DNA of 64,000 nucleotides, taken from assembly GCF_018446385.1 (NCBI RefSeq), contig NC_055996.1, forward strand, positions 133,140,245-133,204,244, written 5' to 3'. Both the position numbers and the translations under genes were made by a program. This stretch comes from Zingiber officinale. Its lineage: Eukaryota > Streptophyta > Magnoliopsida > Zingiberales > Zingiberaceae. Positions 39,044 through 49,032 of the stretch are shown piece after piece (the stretch's first letter is position 1; every line of letters starts with the position of its first letter). A model generated the notes under the pieces. It was not told the DNA's origin. It saw only the letters and a program-made list of their open reading frames with translations, and made no database searches.

Positions 39044-39455
39044 GGTCAACTCCAAGTATTTTGATTGTCAGCAAGAAAAAAGCCGTTTAATAATATCCAG
39101 CTGCCTTATCCAGAGTCAGAGTGTGGTTGAGGTATTGCCCCGGAGCAATCGTACGGCAAATTGCGTTCTCAATTTTCAGCCTATAAGAATTCAGTCTCAG
39201 TTGTGACGAAGAATTAACGAATGAATTTTTTAAAAAAAATGATAAGTCGTCCACTATTGCTCCGGAGCAATAATCATTTTAGAATTAATAATCTAGCTGT
39301 CTCTGAAAATTTCTTCGCCGGAATCTAAAGTTTAAAGTTTAAAGATGGAAAAGTCTCAATAGGATTTGAAAATGCTGATTAACGCTCGAGCATAAAAATT
39401 ATTACAATAGTAATAATAAGTAGTTACTGATGGTACTCTGTCACTTAATCTGGTC
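39044..39455. other. Upstream region of SRLK-C
   Basis: It starts with the block shared with SRLK-B (GGTCAACTCCAAG, AAGCCGTTTAATAATATCC, AGCTG). It contains the 16-bp perfect palindrome ATTGCTCCGGAGCAAT (39256-39271) and a near copy ATTGCCCCGGAGCAAT (about 39133-39148). It then grades into the leader of the gypsy element whose gag starts at 39456. Confidence 0.5.
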
Positions 39456-39652
39456 ATGTCGACAACAGTACATCAAAGAAAAAGAGAAGCTTTGGAGGGA
39501 GGCTTGGTAGAACGTCAGCTCATTGCCCTGCCGACTGGCTTCAATCATCCTTATGTTTCGCTCGCCCATCTATCTTCTATGTTTCACTCACCAATTTCAT
39601 GCCACCAAGTGTTCTTCCGTAAGCCATCTGAGTACATGGATCAAGAAGGACT

Positions 39653-40546
39653 TGTTGGTACATAGAACCGACATGAGGGAAAGGATGAATTATCTGAAAT
39701 AAAAAAAGATATCCTCCTTGTTCTTTCAACTCTTCTTAAAGTACAACAACAATAATAAAATAAAAATGACAAAATTGAGGAAGAGACTCGGGATTGACTT
39801 GGTCATAACTTAGGTGGTTGTTAATCCAAGATGGTTGCAAAGCTCACTAAGAATCTCCTTTCTCTGAAGACGGAGAAGCATTTTAAACATAATGAAAGCT
39901 CGAGTAGTTGCTAGGAATTTAAAACAAGAGTTGATGTCTTATTCCCTAACTCTAGGACTCTTTTTATAGCTCCTGGAAACTCTATCCGCAGCTTGAGGGT
40001 GCCTCCCGAGGGCATAGAGGCGCCCCTCCAGCATGACAGCAGCGGATAAGATTTTATCCAGTGTAACGACTAAAAAACTGGGTCGAGGGCGCCCTCCATA
40101 AGCATGGAGGGCGCCCTCTATACCTCATGGAGGGCGCCCTCTATACCTCATGGAGGGTGCCCTCCACCTGCAGGGTATAAATTGCTCCAGCCTTCCTTTG
40201 GTTCTTCCACTGCTCCATTCGCTTGGGTGATTGCGGCCAACCGAAATAGGACTCACCCGAACCCAATTTTCGGCCTTCTCCTCGAGCAGGCTTCCACTCC
40301 GGCTTCTCGTCCCTCGAACGTCGCGTACGTTCTTCTCGTTCACCGGTGTACTCTTCCGCAGCTCTTTCGTCCCTCGGACGCACCGAGCCTGTCGGCTCCC
40401 TTCCCGTGTCGTCCTTCTCACCAGCTGCGTCTTCCGCTCGACTTCCTGTGCTCCTGAGCTCCTGCACACTTAGACACAGGGATCAAAACCAAACAAAACA
40501 TAATATAACTTGGTTGATCACATCAAAACCACCACGAGGTCCAATA
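39653..40546 (-). repeat. Copia-type solo LTR with target-site duplication GGACT
   Basis: An 894-bp insertion is flanked by GGACT at 39648-39652 and 40547-40551; removing it restores the gypsy gag. On the minus strand it ends GTACCAACA at 39653. It shares long blocks with the LTR at 6065-6935, including GAAGTCGAGCGGAAGACGC and a TATA box (39957-39972, GAGCTATAAAAAGAG on the minus strand). The first bases read TATTGG rather than TGTTGG. The frames at 40104-40558 are LTR-internal. Confidence 0.85.
40086..40175. repeat. GGAGGGCGCCCTCC palindrome tandem repeat
   Basis: The near-palindrome GGAGGGCGCCCTC recurs about every 30 bases (near 40085, 40108, 40130 and 40150), spaced by TATACCTCAT. LTR-internal; the sibling LTR at 6065 lacks this expansion. 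Confidence 0.75.
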
Positions 40547-41250
40547 GGACTACCCTAAGAATCTTCCAAGGAAGCACCTGTCCGAGACGAGCGCAAGGGA
40601 AAAGCCCCAGTAACTTGCAGCTCTCCCGAGCATATTAGCATCCCGTTCTCTTAGTGGGTTCTAGAAGACAAGCTGCCAAAATATTATCAGCCCCTTACAA
40701 TAGAAGAATACTCAGGGTCAATTGACTCTGAGGATCACCTCCTCAAATTTGAGAATGCCGCCCTCCTATATCAATATATGGATGGTGTAAAGTGTTAAGT
40801 GTTCCACACCACACTCATCGGCTCAGTACAAAGATGGTTCAAGCAATTGTCGGCCGAATCTATTTACAGTTTTAAGGATTTCCACAAGGTTTTCTTTCAT
40901 CATTTCACTAGCAGTCATTGTTACCAGAAGACCCCCCCCCCAAGCCTTTTCTTGCTCAAATAGGGACCCATGGAGACCCTCAAAGCCTACATCAAAAAAT
41001 TCAATCAAGTGGCAATGGATGTCCCTATAGCCACCACCAAAATTCTGGTAAGTGTCTTTTCCCAAGGCCTCGCCGATAATGACTTCTTTCGCTCTTTAAT
41101 CAAAAGACCTCCAAAAAACTCTGACCATCTACTCAACCGGGTGACCGAGTTCATTAATATCGAAGAGGCACAGTCTGCCCAAAGGAAGGAGGTCGCCACA
41201 CCTGCTCCAGCTCTAGCTCTCGAGCGTCAAGCATTACTAGCTCCTCCATA

Positions 41251-44250
41251 AAAAGGACCTCGGACAAGTCCTCAACTTCATCGTCAAGAGCCACGGCCCC
41301 AAGCCATATAGTATGTGGAGGCTGAGTGAGAGAGATATCTCGAGCCCCCTCTAGAATCCCGTGATGGTGCACTTACCTCCGATCAACCACGCACGATACC
41401 CAGGAATGTTACAATCTGGCAAATCACCAGAACAGGAATCAGAGATTCCACCGACACACCCCGTCACCCAATTGTCGCCCTTATCAATGGCCAAATGGCT
41501 CGCCCAGAAGAGACTAACGAGAGGACGAACGAAGCCAAAGGACGCCCCAACCGCCAACAGATCGAGCACAGGCTCCTGCCCGGGTCCAATGAGAGCCCCC
41601 CGACATGACAAGATGAAAATCGCAATAATACTATCCAGAGGGATATCAACATGATAGCCGGGGGTCCAACTGATGGAGACTCCAACTAAGCAAGAAAATC
41701 ACAAGCTCGCCAATGGAGGATCCACACGGTCGGTTATAGTATCGAGTAAGCGACCGGGCCCGAAATTAGCTTCAGATCTAAAGATTTGGAAGGGGTTGAG
41801 GTGTCCCATGATGATGCACTGATAATAAAGGTTGTCATAACTAATTACAATATCCATCTGACTTTTGTTGACATGAGCAATTCAGTCAATATCATTTTCA
41901 AGTAAGAATTCGAATAGCTGCAGATATAGCCGAGCGATCTCCAACCCATGATGACATCTCTTTATGGTTTCACGGGTAATAAAGTTCAGCCGCTAGGCCA
42001 AATCAAGTTGGTCATATCATTAGGGGAAGATCCCCTGATGAGGACGCGCCGATCAACTTTTGCAGTTGTAGATGCGCCCTCCGCATACAGCGTTATTCTG
42101 GGTCGACCGACCCTAAATGAATTTCGAGCAGCCGTCTCAACTTTCTACAAAAAAATAAAATTCTCCGTTGATGATCAAGTTGGGGAAGTTAAAGGAAATC
42201 CACTAGTAGCGCGTAAGTGCTATGTCGACATAATCAAAACTGAAGCCAACTCCGCTTGAAAGATGCACCGGATGGAGGTTAACACTATTCGGGAAGCACC
42301 CTCATCTTAGTTTATGAAGAAAAAAAAGAGGTAAAGATTCAACCCGGTCGACCAGAGGCCACCACCTAGATAGCTGCCGACCTGGCTCCTGAACTTAAAA
42401 CTGAGCTAGTGAAGTGTCTAGCACATAACAGTGATATTTTTGCCTGGACACCCAAAGAAGTGACAGGTATATTGCCTTCGGTCATGGACCATGTACTCCA
42501 TGTTTACCCAGACGCTCATCCGGTCAACGAAAGAAAGCGATATTTTGAGGCGAATCATAATAAGATCATCCAAAAAGAAGTAGACAAATTACTGGAGGTT
42601 GACTATATTCCTGAGGTTCAGTTCCCATGCTGGTTAACTAATGTTGTCCTAGTGTCTAAGTCAGGAAACAAGTGGAGGGTCTGCATCGACTTCAGAGATT
42701 TTAACAAGGCATGCCCCAAAGATTATTATCCATTGCCTCACATCGATCAAGTGGTAGACTCCGCTTCCGGTTGCGAGTTTATCTGTATGTTGGACATATA
42801 TCAAGGGTATCATCAAGTTTCTCTTACCAAGGATAACCAGGAAAAGGTTAACTTCATAACCGTTGAAGACACTTACTGTTATAATGTTGTGTCGTTCAAA
42901 CTAAATAATGCAGGAGCTACTTACCAACGACTCATGAACAAAGACTTTCAAAAGCAAATCAAGAGAAATATGAAAGTTTACGTGGGTGATATCCTCATCA
43001 AGACTCTTCAAGTTACGGATCTGTACACAGATATAGAAGAAACCTATACAACTTTAAGGTAGTATGAACTTAAATTCAATCCCAGCAAATGCCTGTTCAG
43101 AGCTAGGAGTGGACACTTTCTTGGTTACATAGTCACATAAGGGGGAATTGAGGCTAATCCCAATAAGGTACAAGCTCTACAAAATTTGGCACCCCCACAC
43201 AATTTAAGGGAAGCACAGAGGCTCATCGGCCGGATAATTGCATTATCATGTTTTATTTCAAGATCGGCCAATTGGAGCTTGCCTTTCTTCAAGATCCTTC
43301 GCTGGGTGACTAAATTTCAATGGGACGCTGACTGCGACAAGACCTTCGAGGAGATAAAGAGTTATTTATCCACCTTGCTAATATTAGTTAAGCCAATAGT
43401 AGGTGAATCTTTGTGGGTTTACTTGTTTACTAGTGAGCACACTATTGGGGTAGTATTGGTGAGGCGAGGGAAAAAAGTAACAACCTGTGCATTTCTTTAG
43501 TCTTTTATTAAAAGGAGTCGAGTGTCGCTGCATCACACTCAAGAAATTGGCATACAGACTGATTTTAACCACCCGAATATTGTCCTTATTTTATATCTCA
43601 TCTGATCATCATGCTAACCAATAGCACCCTAGGTTGGGTGTTTGTCAATCCTAAAGCTTCCGGGAGGTTGATCAAGTGAACCACGGAGCTCAGTGAGTAT
43701 GACACACAATATCAATTCCGAGCGGCCATCAAAGCTCAAGACTTAGTTGATTTTATAATAGAAGTATAAAATCTTGAACCTAAAGAAACTTGGAAGATAT
43801 ACGTGGATGGATCATCCACTCGACGGGATAATAGAATAGGTATTCTTATGATATCACTCAATAAAGATAGAATGCAACTATCCATTTGGCTCAATTATTA
43901 GGCTACCAACAATGAAATAGAATATGAAGCATTGATAATCAACCTGCAAGCCGCAAGACATGTGGGAGTCACTCGGGTCTTAATTTATTTAGATTCTCAG
44001 TTGGCTACGCAACAATTATCAAAAAAATTTGAAATCAATAATGAGTGGCTCAAGCTCTATGTAGAGGCATTCAAGAAGCTTAAAGCCAAATTCCAAGAAG
44101 TAATCATATAAAAGGTTCTTCAGACAGAAAATCAAACAGTCAATGACTTGGCCAAGTTAGCTTCCTCCATAGTTCCATGGACCCTGAATAAGTCTGTACA
44201 ACAAACACTATTAGTGGCTTGCATTGAACGACAGGCTGACCTTGAATTAC
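41251..44250 (+). pseudogene. Ty3/gypsy pol: protease, RT, RNase H
   Basis: The protease region reads ISFRSKDLEGVEVSHDDAL, then TFVDMSNSVNIIFK, where D-T-G-S-S is expected; the active site is lost. It continues YGFTGNKVQPLGQIKL and VILGRPTLNEFRAAVSTF (frame 41948-42259). RT is open over 217 codons (42409-43062): WRVCIDFRDFNKACPKDYY, LDIYQGYHQV and MKVYVGDILIK. The catalytic YVDD box is changed to YVGD, so RT is dead. The RT tail and first RNase H (43063-43500) read NPSKCLFRARSGHFLGYIV and WDADCDKTFEEIKSYLS. A second RNase H-like part (about 43790-44160) reads WKIYVDGSSTR and NNEIEYEALIINLQAARH, as in Tat elements. Several stops. Confidence 0.88.
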
Positions 44251-44305
44251 AGAGTGATTGAAAAACACCCATCATTGTATTTGTACAGCAGGGCATCTTA
44301 CCAGT

Positions 44306-44320
44306 AGAGAGAGAGAGAGA
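44306..44320. repeat. (GA)n microsatellite in decayed pol
   Basis: AGAGAGAGAGAGAGC interrupts the reading after GILPVE in the pol spacer. Confidence 0.7.
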
Positions 44321-45051
44321 GCAAGCACACATGATCAAGAAAAGAGTCGATTGGAGATCATCTTTATAAATGTATTTTATTATGCCCTTTACTCAAATGC
44401 ATTGGACCGGACGACATGCAATATATTTTATAGGAAATACATCAAGGTTCCTGTAGAAGTCATATGGGCAGTTGGTCTCTCACTCGAAAAATATTATTGG
44501 CCGGGTATTTTTGGCCCATACTGCAGGCTGATGCAGTTCAATTAGTAAAAACCTACTTATCCTGTCAAGAGCATCAGAATATCTCATACCACCCCCATGG
44601 AGTTGCTAAAAACCTCCATTATTTCTTGCCCATTTGATCAGTGGGGTATGGATGTAGTGGGGTCTTTTCCCATAACATCCGCCCCAAAAAAATTCTTGTT
44701 CGTGGCAGTAGATTATTTTTCGAAATGGGTGGAGGCAAAGCCATTGACCAAGATAATAGAGTAGATGGTTATTAAGTTCTTATGACAGCATATTATTTGC
44801 AGGTTCGGAATTCTATACAAATTGATGTCAGATAATGGAAGACAATTCCAAGGTAGAAAAATTTAAGAGTAGTGTTCGACCTATGGTATCACACAGGCCT
44901 TCACATCTATGGCTTACTCACAGAGTAACGGCCAGGAAGACGTAACGAATAGATAAATCATCAGAGGACTTAAAACCAAGTTAGACCACGTTAGAGGAAG
45001 TTGGGTCGATGAAATACCTAGCGTACTGTGGGCATATCGTACAACCCCCGA

Positions 45052-45239
45052 GAAGCAATGGGCATAACCCCTTTTCATCTAGTTTATGGTGGTGAAGCAG
45101 TGGTCTCGGTAGAGATTGACGTGAAATCCAATTGAAGGCAAACAAGAAGCAATGGGTATAACACCTTTTCATCTAGTTTATGGTGGTGAAGCAGTGGTCT
45201 CGATCGAGATTGGCGTGAAATCCAATCGAAGGCAATTGT
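45052..45239. repeat. 94-bp tandem duplication in integrase
   Basis: GAAGCAATGGGCATAAC at 45052 recurs as GAAGCAATGGGTATAAC at 45146, and both copies run through TTTATGGTGGTGAAGCAGTG to GTGAAATCCAA. A local duplication after the element had died. Confidence 0.9.
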
Positions 45240-45352
45240 ATGACGAGGACAATGTCGGCCAGCGTCTCATGGAGCTTGATCTAATAGAAGAAGTCAGAAA
45301 CAATGTAGCAATTCAACTAATGGCATACTGCCAAAGGATGAGGCAAAATTAT

Positions 45353-45990
45353 TGATCCTGTCCGAGAGCGTGAACTTGGAAAGCCGGGAAGGTGGCGATT
45401 CCAATGACTGGATGAAGACCTCACTCCTATCTGCAAAACAAATCAAACCAGGGAAGGGTCCCTGGCGTTGGTCCTCCGACGCTTAAGTTAGAAACAGAAT
45501 GAGAGGAATTGAAAATAATAGAGGATGAGATCTCAATTACCTTTCTTTATACCTATCACACTCTTTTATAGCTATTTTAGTGACACTTCATATGCCCCTG
45601 TTTAATGATATTGATTGCAGACAGAAGACATTTTTGTCTTGGCTTCTCCGCATTCAATGATAGATGGAGTGCTCTCTTTTATTTTCTCTTCCCCTTATAA
45701 AGTATCCGGTTTTTCCTCTTTTATTATACCAGTTCATTTTTCACTATCAATGGCATACTTCTAGCCGGACAAGTGGCCCTCTTGGCCCTTTCTTCTGTCG
45801 ATCGGACTGACCAAATGTTGTTTCTTCCAATCGATCTACCAAACAGTGATTCCCCTGATCGGCCTATGTAGCCCCGTCTCGCTCAGGCAACGTGGTTGAG
45901 CCTCTTAGCTATAATGTTGACCATTTTGACTTTGACCTCCACCGTGACTGTTGACCCATGTCAGGTGGGCTCCTCCTCATTGCCGCATCA
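45353..45990 (-). repeat. Ty3/gypsy solo LTR with target-site duplication ATTAT
   Basis: A 638-bp insertion on the minus strand, starting TGATGCGGCAATGAGG at 45990 and ending TCGGACAGGATCA at 45353. It is flanked by ATTAT (45348-45352 and 45991-45995). It splits the integrase of the plus-strand gypsy element; RMRQNY before it and the next codons after it are continuous. A TATA box lies at about 45562-45572 (minus, AGCTATAAAAGAG). The CCTCCGACGCTTAAGTTAG block is shared with the LTR at 12158. Confidence 0.9.
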
Positions 45991-46274
45991 ATTATAATAG
46001 AAGAGTTATCCCTAGATTTTTTTTTTAAGTTGGTGATCTAGTCTGGAAACAAGTCAAGTCGATCGGGGGCATTAACATACTGGAGCCACAATGGGAAAGA
46101 TCATATAAGGTGGTGTAAAAGCTCGCCTCAGGCTCCTACTATCTCCAGGTGGCAGATGGGAAAAATTTAGAGCGACTTTGGAGTGTCAACAACCTATAAC
46201 CTAATAGGACTTAAAAGTACGCTTGTAATGCATTAATATAGTACTTTAAATATTTTTTACTAAATGAAAATATT

Positions 46275-46435
46275 GGAGATTTTATCTCGCACCTTCAAAT
46301 TCTAGACTCCTGAGCTTCCGGTCGGGGTATAAACGAGCATGATCTCACCCTTCAAATTCCAAACTCCCAAGCCTCCAGTCGAGTTATAAACGAGCATGCT
46401 CTCGTACCTTTGTATTTCAGACTCCCAGGCCTTCG
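46275..46435. repeat. 58-bp minisatellite, left part (about 3 copies)
   Basis: Units read GAGCATGCTCTCGTACCTTT, then GTATTTCAGACTCCC and AGGCCTTCG, with TTATAAAC at the end. The array breaks at 46435 (CTTCG) where a copia-type element is inserted and continues at 56234. Confidence 0.88.
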
Positions 46436-49014
46436 TGTTAGGATGTATACTAAAAACCTAGCTTTTGGTATAAACATTTATCTAGAAATAAGAATCACAT
46501 TGGTTAAATGTCTACATTTACGATAAATGTAGTTGGTAAATTAATTTATATTGTAGATAACATGGTGTGTGGTGTCACACACAGAAGATTATATTATCGG
46601 TTCCTTATAAATTATAAACAGTAGCTCACGACCAAGATGGAAAGGAACAAATCATTGGAAGGTCATAGTGTAATTAGGTATTAGTTTATCTTAGCTATAT
46701 AATTACACTAGTACACTTAGAGTGTATTGAGTAGGACCATTTGAGGTCGTTCCTTTTATACTGACTTTATGAAGGAACAAAGACCTCAGTTATTATGGAA
46801 GTGTGTGCTCTTAATCCTAATATAATAACAAGCACATATATTTGATATTTATTTCTTTAATTTATCAATGGGTGAGATTTAGTTCGATAAATCAATAAGT
46901 CCGATAAGTTGGGAAATGATATCACTTATAGTGTGTGTTGTTGATTATAGAAGGAAACTGTGTCCTAGTGATCTAGGTTGAGAATGTTCCCAAGAGGAGC
47001 TCATAAGGATTGTCATGTTAAACCCTGCAGGTGGACTTAGTCCGACATGACGATGAAGTTGAGTGGTACTACTCTTGGATCTAGATATTAATTAAGTGAG
47101 TTGTCAGTAACTTAATTAATTAGTGGACATTTGTTATCTTAAACACAGGGAGACTAACACACTCATAATAAGAAGGAGCCCAAAATGTAATTTGGGATTG
47201 GTGCAGTAGTTCAATAATAGTTCTCTAGTGGAATGAATTATTATTGATAAAATTAAATTGTGTGTTCGGGGCGAACACGAGATGCTTAATTTTATCGGGA
47301 GACCAAAACCAATTCCTCCTTTCGGTCCCTATCGTAGCATCTTAATTCTAGAGTACTATACCCACCTTCTTACCCATCCCATAGGGGCCAGCCAAGCTAG
47401 CTTGGAGACCAAGCAAGGGCCGGCCAAAGTTTGGTTCATGGGTGCTTCAAAGTGGCCGGCCCTAGCTTGGGTTCAAGCTTGGTGTGGCCGGCCCAAATTA
47501 AAATAAAAGGATTTTTATTTTTTAAAATTTTCTTATGTGGATAACATGATTTAAAAGAGAGTTTAAAATTTTAAATCTGTCCTTTTATAAGATTCTACAA
47601 AAGATTAAGAGAAGAGCTAAATCTCTTTCCTTATTTGTAGATTAAAAAGGTTGATTTTAATTTTGGTAAAAACTTTCCTTTTAACCATGTTCATAATTTA
47701 AAAGTTTAAAAAATTAATAATTCTCTTTTATTAGTTTCTACAAAAGATTAAGAAAAGATTTGATATCTTTCCTTATTTGTAGATTGAAAGGAGATTTTAA
47801 TTTTTAGAGATAACTTTCCGAAAATTATCCACATGTTTAAAGAAAGATTTAATTTATAAAATTTCCTTTTAACTAATCATGAAGGGATAAAAATTATTGG
47901 AGAAATTTTTTATAAAATTTTCGGAAGCAAATAAGGAAGTTTTAATTTGTGTTTAAAATTTTTATTTGCTTGGAGATTTGGTTTGGCCGGCCATTATAAT
48001 AATGAGAAGAAAAATTATTTTTAATTAAATAAATTTTTCCTTTTCATGGCAAAAGAATTAAGGAAGTTTTTATTAAAATTTCCTTATTTGCCAAGACCAA
48101 GGATTATAAAAGAGGAGGTGGAGGAGCCTTCATGGGTGAACAACCTTTATTCTTTTCCTCCCTCTCTTCCTTGGTTTTGGTGGCCGACCCTATTTCTCTC
48201 CTCTCCTCTTGTTGGCCGAAACCTATCTTCTTGGTGGAGCTCTTGTTTGTGGCCGGATCAAGGAAGGAGAAGAAGAAGAGAAAGCAAGCCTCGGCTCTAG
48301 CATCCCTTGGAGCATTGGTGGTGGCCGAAATTCTTCATCCTTGAAGAAATTTATTGTGGATGAAATCTAGAAGAAAGAAGAAAGGTGGAAAGGTGGTTCT
48401 CATCTCGGAAGATCGTTGCCCACACAACGTCCGAGGTTAGAAGAGGAATATGGTAGAAGATCAAGAGGTCTTTGTCTTCAAAAGAAAGGTATAACTAGTA
48501 ATATTTTTCCGCATCATGCTAGTTTTATTTCTTTGTAAAAATACCAAATACAAGAGGCATGCGATTCTAGTATTTCGAATTAGTTTTCGATGTTGTGTTC
48601 TTTTGTTTTCTTTTCGAACTTGTGCTTCGATTGCTCTTTTTGGTTGACCTAGAGTTATTTAAGGAAATTAAATATTAGCTTTCCTTAAAAGGCTTTGTCT
48701 AGTCGGTGGTGGTTGTTCCCATATCCAAGAAGGTCATGTGTCTCGCCACGTCAGTACTGGAAGCCAATTTTGGAAATAGATATTTAATTATTTTCGTAAC
48801 CTAGGTGATTTGGATCAAACGTGTTAAGTTCCACAGGAGATCCAAGTCTAAACCTAAAAGAACAAATAAGTTAAACTTAGGATCAAACGTGTTAAGTTCC
48901 GCAGGCGATCCAAGTTTAATTTAAAAGAATACATGGTAGCTAGGAAAAGGTTCAGACCTTTGTACAAAATTTTTGTACAGTGGAACCGTTAGGCTTTCCG
49001 AGTAGCAACCAACA
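46436..49014 (+). repeat. 5' LTR of the 9.8-kb element (2579 bp)
   Basis: It begins TGTTAGGATG and ends ACCAACA. It contains a TATA box at 48105 and a near-perfect palindrome TGTACAAAATTTTTGTACA (about 48960-48979) close to its end. Frames at 47258-47506 and 48046-48344 lie within it and are matched by frames in the 3' LTR; they follow from LTR identity, not coding constraint. Confidence 0.93.
48105..48112 (+). promoter_or_regulatory. TATA box of the 5' LTR
   Basis: GGATTATAAAAGAGGAGG is a strong TATA box; transcription would start about 30 bases further on. The identical box is at 55319 in the 3' LTR. Confidence 0.65.
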
Positions 49015-49032
49015 ATTGGTATCAGAGCTAGG
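49015..49032 (+). other. Primer binding site (initiator tRNA-Met)
   Basis: ATTGGTATCAGAGCTAGGG directly follows the 5' LTR and contains TGGTATCAGAGC, the classical copia primer site. Confidence 0.85.

Larger units (their letters stand above)
39456..41250 (+). pseudogene. Ty3/gypsy gag, interrupted by a solo LTR
   Basis: MSTTVHQRKREALEGG opens the frame at 39456 and runs to EYMDQEG. The solo LTR interrupts it at 39652, and the reading resumes after 40551 with ESSKEAPVRDERKGKAPVT. The gag core is YYQPLTIEEYSGSIDSEDH, LYQYMDGVK, RWFKQLSAESIYSFKDF, METLKAYIKKFNQVAMDVP, FSQGLADNDFFRSLIKRPP and FINIEEAQSAQRKE. There are stops after GVKC (about 40797) and frame changes at about 40945. Non-functional. 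Confidence 0.85.
44380..46202 (+). pseudogene. Ty3/gypsy integrase, split by a solo LTR
   Basis: The zinc-binding region survives in part (YLSCQEHQNISYH). The catalytic core follows across frames: WGMDVVGSFP, FLFVAVDYFSKWVEAKPLT, RFGILYKLMSDNGRQFQ, ITQAFTSMAYSQSNGQED, LRTTPEKQWA and ITPFHLVYGGEAVV. The C-terminal part DLIEEVRNNVAIQLMAY runs to 45352. It resumes after the solo LTR at 45991 with LVWKQVKSIGGIN and SGSYYLQVADGKNLERLWS, ending near 46202. Stops and frameshifts are frequent. A 94-bp tandem duplication (45052-45239) repeats the ITPFHLVYGGEAVV segment. Confidence 0.87.
39456..46435 (+). mobile_element. Tat-like Ty3/gypsy element body (gag-pol), split by nested insertions
   Basis: Gag (39456-39652 and 40552-41250), protease (about 41760-42260), RT (42409-43100), RNase H (43180-44250), integrase (44380-45352, 45991-46202) and a 58-bp minisatellite (46275 onward) follow in gypsy order. 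A copia solo LTR (39653-40546) sits in gag and a gypsy solo LTR (45353-45990) in integrase, both with 5-bp target duplications. A 9.8-kb copia-type element sits in the minisatellite, which resumes at 56234. No LTR of its own was identified at the left. Confidence 0.85.

Noticed and set aside
48046..48344. Frames starting MAKELRKFLLKF in the 9.8-kb element LTR (also 55260-55558)
   Set aside because: They occur in both LTRs because LTRs are identical copies. They span the TATA box and leader, and the peptide resembles no known protein.
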